Source of the DNA: CASQEL01 sp036655975
GTDB taxonomy: Bacteria; Desulfobacterota; Desulfovibrionia; Desulfovibrionales; Desulfovibrionaceae
Assembly: GCA_036655975.1 (NCBI GenBank)
Contig: JAVVPD010000057.1
Span: forward strand, 1 to 14,359
DNA: 14,359 nucleotides
Direction of reading: 5' to 3'
Shown here: piece after piece, positions 14,118 through 14,359 of the stretch
Numbering within the stretch: the stretch's first letter is position 1
How the letters are laid out: every line of letters starts with the position of its first letter
Position numbers and translations under genes: made by a program
The notes under the pieces: model-generated
Told to the model about the DNA's origin: nothing
Databases searched by the model: none
The model's input: the letters and a program-made list of their open reading frames with translations, nothing else

Positions 14118-14359
14118 ATGCAAGTCCATTTGAATGATTTTTTATTTTCCGTATCACGCGCTTTAGACAGTATTGAAAATGAATTTCTTGGGGTTACGGT
14201 AAACCACTCTAAGCGCGCGGCCTATATTTCCATGCGACTGTGTGAACAGGCCGGATGCACACGTGAAGAAATTTTTGATATGGCCTCCTGCGCCATTCTG
14301 CATGATAACGCACTGACGGAATACGCGCTGTATGTGGGTAAACATGGCGCGGCTACTTT
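14118..14359 (+). CDS. HD-domain phosphohydrolase-like protein, N-terminal part (cut by window edge)
   Basis: Eighty codons are visible and the frame is still open at the edge. After about 28 residues comes NHSKRAAYISMRLCEQAGC (29-47), then about 13 residues on ASCAILHDNALTEYALYVG (56-74). The spacing of H30 to H62-D63 and the pattern H...R...LC...G...LHD match the first helices of HD/HD-GYP domains, which use these residues to bind metals and cleave phosphodiesters or nucleotides (cyclic di-GMP in HD-GYP proteins). HD-GYP proteins usually have HDIGK here; this one has HDNAL, so it may be a divergent or specialised member. Whether a GYP motif follows cannot be seen. No signal or membrane segment in the visible part. 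It has its own promoter and a long leader, divergent from ktrB. Confidence 0.65.
   Translation, partial: MQVHLNDFLFSVSRALDSIENEFLGVTVNHSKRAAYISMRLCEQAGCTREEIFDMASCAILHDNALTEYALYVGKHGAAT

Noticed and set aside
1..14359. CRISPR array, tRNA, rRNA, insertion sequence or attachment site
   Set aside because: I saw no regularly spaced direct repeats, tRNA-like cloverleaf, rRNA sequence, transposase or flanking target duplications.

Overview
The window reads as a stretch of chromosome from a Gram-negative bacterium. It encodes two steps of ADP-heptose synthesis for lipopolysaccharide, the TamA/TamB outer-membrane assembly pair, a sialic-acid-family synthase and UDP-glucose 4-epimerase. It also has a Ktr/Trk potassium transporter, a periplasmic PEBP-like protein, a YgjP-like metallohydrolase, and the first 80 codons of an HD-domain protein. 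Composition is mid-range and leans to G+C, with AT-rich intergenic DNA only near the right end. A kinase-only heptose enzyme and a KtrA/KtrB-type transporter fit several phyla; my guess is Desulfovibrio-like (Desulfobacterota), but this is inference and no marker gene here proves it.

Layout, left to right. Positions 1-73 hold the last codons of an unidentified gene, followed 3 bp later by hldD (+). Facing hldD are tamB and upstream of it tamA (both -, tamA first, stop and start codons abutting). Divergent from tamA are neuB and galE (+, 9 bp apart). Convergent with galE is hldA (-), the kinase half only of the bifunctional HldE. Divergent from hldA is a ygjP-like gene (+), which ends at a GC-rich hairpin with a short T-run. 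Facing it is a three-gene minus-strand operon, ktrB-ktrA-PEBP. About 290 bp of AT-rich DNA separates ktrB from a divergent HD-domain gene cut by the window edge. That gap holds back-to-back sigma70-like promoters and a long leader with two inverted repeats.

How the genes fit together. HldA phosphorylates heptose-7-phosphate and HldD epimerises the finished ADP-heptose. GalE supplies UDP-galactose, and NeuB makes a nonulosonic acid for surface glycans. TamA-TamB, in the outer and inner membrane, is an envelope assembly or lipid-transport system. So the first two thirds is an envelope block, although its genes lie in several opposed transcription units. KtrAB takes up potassium.

I see no clearly new multi-gene system. 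The points most worth a second look are: a TamA with a lipoprotein-type signal; three C8 tracts within tamA and tamB, one at codons 10-12 of tamA; the structured leader of the HD gene; and that protein's unusual His-Asp-Asn motif.
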